29,178 nt of DNA from Byssochlamys sp. IMV 00236 (Eukaryota > Ascomycota > Eurotiomycetes > Eurotiales > Thermoascaceae): NCBI GenBank assembly GCA_001931875.2, contig MSJH02000726.1, forward strand, positions 1 to 29,178. Reading direction: 5' to 3'. Shown in pieces: positions 28,860 to 29,178 of this stretch. A program made the translations under genes and the position numbers. Within the stretch, counting starts at the first letter, position 1, and each line of letters starts with the position of its first letter. The notes under the pieces are model-generated. The model worked only from the letters and a program-made list of their open reading frames with translations, was not told where the DNA came from and did no database searches.

Positions 28860-29178
28860 ATGCCTCGTAAAGTGTTCATATGTACTACATCTCACATGAA
28901 TTACTAACAAGTTGTGTAGGTAAAAGAGCTTCACTCTCTACAAACCCTCTTCTATTACCTAAAAAACAAAAAGCTATAAAAGACATTGTTCTGAATCCTT
29001 CAGATAAATATATTTCGAGAGGATGCAAACTATCTTCTTTATTAAAAAATGACTATAAAGAATATCGTGTAAGAATAAAACCTAAAATCATAAGCACCTT
29101 ATTGTTATAGATAGTATTAAATAACTATATTTTTATGCATAGCAAATACTTTGACAAGTATCAGAAGAGTTTTCAATC
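28860..29178 (+). CDS. Unrecognised gene, 5' part only (runs off the window)
   Basis: The ATG at 28860 gives MPR, then a 52-base-range intron with GTAAAG donor, a CTAAC branch site and TTGTGTAG acceptor at about 28919 leads to KRASLSTNPLLLPKKQKAIK, DIVLNPSDKYISRGCKLSSL and LKNDYKEYR. There a second donor (GTAAGA at about 29070) and a TTATAG acceptor (29110) open a further exon, IVLNNYIFMHSKYFDKYQKS and FQ, which is still open at the window end. The N-terminus is basic. Function is unknown. Without the second intron it would end as a ~65-residue protein at 29110; the fully open last exon favours the longer reading. Confidence 0.5.

Noticed and set aside
28746..28934. 62-codon minus-strand ORF.
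   Set aside because: Crosses the start and first intron of the plus-strand gene at 28860 and has no recognisable content.

Overview
The window is nuclear DNA from a filamentous fungus, most likely an early-diverging mould of the Mucoromycota (Mucorales-like). The evidence is an AT-rich background, closely packed genes on both strands, many very short GT-AG introns (about 35-60 bases), and proteins that are clearly eukaryotic yet often closer to animal than to yeast versions. Examples are an SF3a66 with an animal-like N-terminus and a Ku80 with the full animal-type C-terminal domain. No rRNA, tRNA, CRISPR array or prokaryotic feature was seen. The species call is an inference from gene style and protein affinity, not from a marker gene.

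Layout. 13-1041: a type II membrane glycosyltransferase (+). 1136-3925: a multi-exon Ku80 (-), divergent from the splicing factor SF3a66/Prp11 (4370-5092, +). 5383-6021: mitochondrial ribosomal protein uS11m (-). 6022-6882: a mostly empty gap with one weak ORF. 6883-9123: a four-CBS plus PB1 membrane-anchored protein (+), tail to tail with a Timeless/Swi1/Tof1 replication-fork protein (9159-11786, -). 12655-13630: an unrecognised seven-helix membrane protein (+). 13855-14805: the rRNA-processing factor EBP2 (-), divergent from a Med28-like coiled-coil protein (14954-15541, +), which converges on the tRNA methyltransferase Trm10 (15558-16788, -). 16902-17690: an unrecognised spliced gene (+). 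18037-18346: a tiny single-helix protein with a PPxY motif (+), tail to tail with a C2H2 zinc-finger protein (18379-19138, -). 19766-23797: RRP12 (+). 24607-25095: an unrecognised acidic protein (+). 25424-26909: the catalytic subunit of protein kinase A (-). 27503-28389: a decayed Mutator-like (MULE) transposase remnant (-). 28860 to the window end: the start of an unrecognised gene (+).

Functional themes. Most genes are core housekeeping: DNA repair and fork protection (Ku80, Timeless), ribosome biogenesis (EBP2, RRP12, uS11m, Trm10), splicing and transcription (SF3a66, Med28-like, zinc finger) and cAMP signalling (PKA). They are not an operon, but several pairs share promoters or nearly overlap at their 3' ends. 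The most notable points are a vertebrate-like DVDDLL tail on Ku80 that predicts a DNA-PKcs partner, an MCB/E2F-like cluster in front of the Timeless gene, an RRPE-like element in front of RRP12, the small PPxY membrane protein, and the unrecognised spliced gene at 16902-17690. I did not find a clear new multi-gene system.
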